Origin: Stramenopiles sp. TOSAG23-6
Lineage: Eukaryota > Sar
Assembly: GCA_900128565.1 (NCBI GenBank)
Contig: LT636292.1
Location: 1-10,768, forward strand
Reading direction: 5' to 3'
DNA length: 10,768 nt
In this document: positions 9,001-10,768 of the stretch, in pieces
Layout of the letters: every line of letters starts with the position of its first letter
Numbering within the stretch: the first letter of the stretch is position 1
Translations under genes and position numbers: made by a program
Notes under the pieces: generated by a model
What the model saw: only the letters and a program-made list of their open reading frames with translations
Told to the model about the DNA's origin: nothing
Databases searched by the model: none

Positions 9001-10766
9001 TCACCCATAGGACCGTCAGCTGAAGAAACCATTACATCTCCTGAAATGCTATCCATATCAGTAGCCCCACTTTGAATAATAACACCTCCAGCTATCCCAG
9101 AATTCTCTTTATGCTTTGATCCACCAACAAGTATGATATCCCCACCATGGGTTCGCCCAGCACCTGCGCCAAGGGAAATTTCGCCACCTTTTCCATTATT
9201 GGCATTCCCAGACGAAATATTTATGTTCCCAGATGACTTGGTCGCTGATCCAGTTTTCAATGACAAATTTCCAGATTTCTGTGTCGAATTTGCTGTATTA
9301 ATTTGAATGCCGCCGCTTATGCGCGGTTGCATCTGAGTATTTGTTGAATCAGTGCCAGTACTACCACTTGATATCTTCACAACCCCACCAGTATTTTCTG
9401 ACTCACCAGGAGAGATAAATATCGATCCAGATACTCCATTTTGTGTGTCTCCACTCAAAAGTTTGATATCTCCGCTTTTCCCCTTGGTAACTATGCCAGT
9501 TTGAAGTCGAATGGAGCCGCTTATTCCATTCTGCGATGTAGTAACTGCACCAGATGTCACACTAATATCACCACTGACTTTTCCGTTGCCTGATACAATG
9601 ACAACGCGCCCAGAAGTATCTTTGTGTGACTGGCCAGTTGAAAGAGAAAGGGTGCCCGAATCCTTGTCACTACTTGCAGTACTAACAATAGTTGACCCAC
9701 TTTTTCCAAGCTTACTTTTTCCACTTTCAATCAGAATTGACCCCCCAGAATTTGACGGTGTGTCTCCAAGCACAGAGCCAGCAGAAAGTTTGATGTCTCC
9801 GCCATCCCCTTCATTACTCCCACCAACTTCGAGAGCAATAGATCCGGCAGACCCTTCAGATACTCCTGATACAATAGAAATAAACCCTGAACTAGCCATT
9901 GACTTTCCACTCCCAATAACAATCTGACCACTGTTACCAGTTGTGGCATTGCCCGATGCAATCGAAACAAACCCCGTATCTCCATCGATTTTCTGGGCAC
10001 TTTTAATTGTTACTGTTCCAGTTGTTGATTGGATACTTTTACCCGATTCTATATTTACCGATCCGCCATGACTAGCTGTTCCCTTAGAACTTCCACCCTT
10101 AAGAATTATGCCACCACCATCTACACCGTTTCCACCAGAAAGAAACACGGAGCCACTACTTTCTTCGGAACTTGAACCACTTATTACCTTCACACTACCA
10201 GTTTCAGCAGTTGCATTACCGGATCCAAATATAACACTCCCACTGTGCTCATCTTGATGGAGATATGATGTTATAACAATTTTACCGTTGTTTGTACTGC
10301 CGTTTCCCGACTTCATTAATAAGTTCCCGCCTGCAGACATTTCTAGATTTCCACCGTCATTTGACGAACTTGACCCAACATTGAGTAAAATCCCACCGGA
10401 TATGTCACCACTACCGGAAGAAATAGATATATCTCCCGAGGAACCCATTGCTGCAGTACCTGTAGATAATAACATGTTACCACTGCGTAAATGTTCAGTC
10501 AAAGTATTTGATGTTGATACTTTCACAGATCCGCTCGAATGCGCACCCTTGCCACTCAAAACATTTATATCGCCACCATAGGAATCTGATTGCTCTGAAT
10601 TGCCAGCAGAAATTCTGACAGACCCTCCTGGTCCAAAAGTGCTTCCTCCACCAGTAATTGAAACACTGCCAGCACTCTTACCTGTACTTTTTCCAGATGC
10701 AAGGGTCACATTGCCAGAATCTCCAGCCGACGAACCACTTGTAATCAATAAAGATCCACTCGCGCC
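3..10766 (-). CDS. Giant Gly/Ser/Thr-rich tandem-repeat protein, partial at both ends (hypothetical)
   Basis: One uninterrupted minus-strand frame of about 3,588 codons fills the window. I read it through and checked the phase at 1020, 2160, 5280, 7920 and 10020; all agree, so no frameshift is seen. Start and stop lie outside. The protein is built almost wholly of ~15-residue rungs, each a G-G or S-G turn, a short alternating strand (such as SISV, RIT, FSIR) and a second turn (VGSG, AGES, TGYG, NAG). The first ~1,200 residues are irregular and the rest form 91-residue modules. Only one Cys (3213-3215) and two Trp (7509-7511, 6876-6878) were seen, and Pro is rare. No enzyme motif, signal peptide or membrane segment is visible, though both termini are missing. 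The pattern suggests a beta-solenoid or fibrous surface or matrix protein; that role is inferred. Alternatives are a diatom or other algal extracellular protein or a bacterial giant adhesin. I do not recognise a named family. The reading frame is very sure, the function is not. Confidence 0.93.
515..567. other. Cluster of ambiguous bases (N) inside the repeat array
   Basis: Eight Ns fall at 515, 534, 541, 546, 549, 552, 558 and 567; three more are isolated at 339, 435 and 7971. The cluster overlaps the segment that is nearly identical to 1-60. Most fall on third codon positions of the minus-strand frame, so they probably mark mixed alleles or merged repeat copies rather than random bad base calls. 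The reading frame passes through them intact as far as determined bases show. Confidence 0.85.
862..960 (-). repeat. Diverged duplicate of 1954-2052, four modules apart
   Basis: Comparison by eye with 1954-2052 (offset 1092 bp, four modules) gives 8 mismatches in 99 bases. This is much closer than typical non-adjacent modules. It indicates a second exchange event whose step is a multiple of the 546-bp two-module unit. Confidence 0.8.
1277..1376 (-). repeat. 100-bp exact duplicate, copy A (two modules from copy B)
   Basis: Positions 1277-1376 match 1823-1922 base for base over 100 bp at an offset of 546 bp, which is exactly two 273-bp modules. The shared stretch encodes parts of the GNKSTGGRIT, AGESTDSTGG and AVSMTTGY rungs. 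The match ends with T versus A at 1377/1923. Other module pairs show many synonymous differences, so this pair looks recently copied by unequal crossing over or gene conversion, unless it is an assembly artefact. Confidence 0.93.
1823..1922 (-). repeat. 100-bp exact duplicate, copy B
   Basis: This is the partner of 1277-1376, identical over 100 bp and 546 bp away. Sequence on the right of the match diverges quickly, and on the left the codons for GYA and GYG differ by one base (1822 versus 1276). The flanks at 1135-1170 and 1681-1716 also match closely at the same 546-bp offset, so the copied tract may have been longer. Confidence 0.93.
1954..2052 (-). repeat. Partner of the 862-960 duplicate
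   Basis: It aligns without gaps to 862-960 with 8 differences in 99 bases. Its right side runs into the module that carries the extra three residues at 2130-2144. Confidence 0.8.
2130..2144 (-). other. Three-residue insertion breaking the 273-bp register
   Basis: Between AGQST and TGGSVS this module has the five residues HFEAG where the others have two (for example DS). This explains why the landmark spacing from 2065 to 2347 is 282 bp, the only departure from 273 between 154 and 6988. The insertion sits in a turn between rungs, where a loop could be tolerated. Confidence 0.85.
3039..3050 (-). other. 12-base C run encoding four consecutive Gly (GGG) codons
   Basis: The plus strand has twelve C in a row, exactly four GGG codons on the coding strand, where other modules have a mixed-codon GAGG or GTGG turn. 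It preserves the frame. A tract like this is prone to replication slippage and to sequencing error, so its true length needs support from reads. Confidence 0.9.
6989..8092 (-). repeat. Three longer (~8-rung) modules upstream of the 91-residue array
   Basis: The equivalent of the FSIR landmark falls at 8092, 7729, 7366 and then 6988, giving modules of 121, 121 and 126 residues. Each begins with an S-S-G rung followed by an N/K-x-G turn (TMNSG, TAKAG, SLNAG), as in the 91-residue modules, but carries about two extra G-G rungs before the next S-S-G rung. One of the two Trp residues of the window (7509-7511, GGWVNVVGG) lies here. I read this as the transition between the irregular N-terminal part and the regular array; the six-rung module could derive from the eight-rung one by loss of two rungs, or the reverse. 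Module correspondence was judged by eye. Confidence 0.65.
8093..10766 (-). repeat. Irregular ~15-residue Gly-rich rungs (N-terminal part of the fragment)
   Basis: The same coding frame continues with rungs such as SAGSVSITGGGS, SGDISISSGSGD and GGDIKLSAGS, but the higher-order module length is not constant: landmark spacings are about 89, 129 and 94 residues between 8092 and 9028, and no fixed module is obvious to the right of that. Non-repeat loops are more frequent, for example a Gln/Met/Pro-bearing stretch at about 9321-9350 and a Lys/His/Glu-bearing one near 9098-9120. Acidic and Lys residues look commoner than in the C-terminal array. No separate domain, start codon context or signal peptide is visible, so the true N-terminus lies beyond the right edge. 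This could be an older, diverged part of the same repeat family. Confidence 0.7.
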
Positions 10767-10768
10767 AT

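Noticed and set aside
10766-10768. ATG at the extreme right end on the minus strand as a start codon
   Set aside because: The ATG formed by 10768-10766 is out of the gene's frame and reaches a TGA within eight codons. The real N-terminus must lie beyond the window.
1-10768. Promoters, terminators, tRNA or rRNA genes, insertion sequences
   Set aside because: None seen. Every base is occupied by the repeat gene, and apparent hairpins or AT-rich boxes would be internal to coding sequence.

Overview
The whole window lies inside one giant protein-coding gene on the minus strand. Read 3'->5' in the frame whose codons occupy positions 3-5, 6-8 and so on, I translated from 10766 to 3 and met no stop: about 3,588 codons, open at both ends. 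No true start, stop, promoter, intron or second gene is visible. The fragment alone would exceed 300 kDa. It is extremely rich in Gly, Ser, Thr, Ala, Val and Ile, with one Cys and two Trp seen.

Layout in the direction of translation (high to low coordinates): (i) about 10766-8093 is a chain of loosely repeated ~15-residue rungs of the type G-G-x-[IV]-x-[IV]-x-[ST]-G, with irregular loops; (ii) about 8092-6989 has three longer modules of about eight rungs (121, 121 and 126 residues); (iii) about 6988-3 is a strikingly regular tandem array of 91-residue (273-bp) modules, each made of six rungs (five of 15 residues and one of 16). Twenty-six consecutive module landmarks can be placed between 154 and 6988, and all but one of the 25 spacings are exactly 273 bp. 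The left end (about 1-2100) also holds recent-looking duplications at 2 and 4 module lengths, and a cluster of ambiguous bases.

The pattern of short beta-strand-like alternation between Gly-rich turns suggests a very long beta-solenoid or fibre-like protein, perhaps secreted, cell-surface or extracellular matrix. That is inference; no catalytic domain or known named family is visible. The organism cannot be fixed from this window. Base composition is fairly balanced and codon use broad. Scattered single Ns suggest a draft assembly with merged alleles or repeats. From memory, Gly/Ser/Thr repeat proteins of this style occur in gene models of diatoms and other microalgae, so a unicellular eukaryote is my leading but weak guess; a giant bacterial surface protein is the alternative.

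The open frames on the plus strand (Pro/Leu/Val-rich) and in the other minus frames are shadows of this gene.
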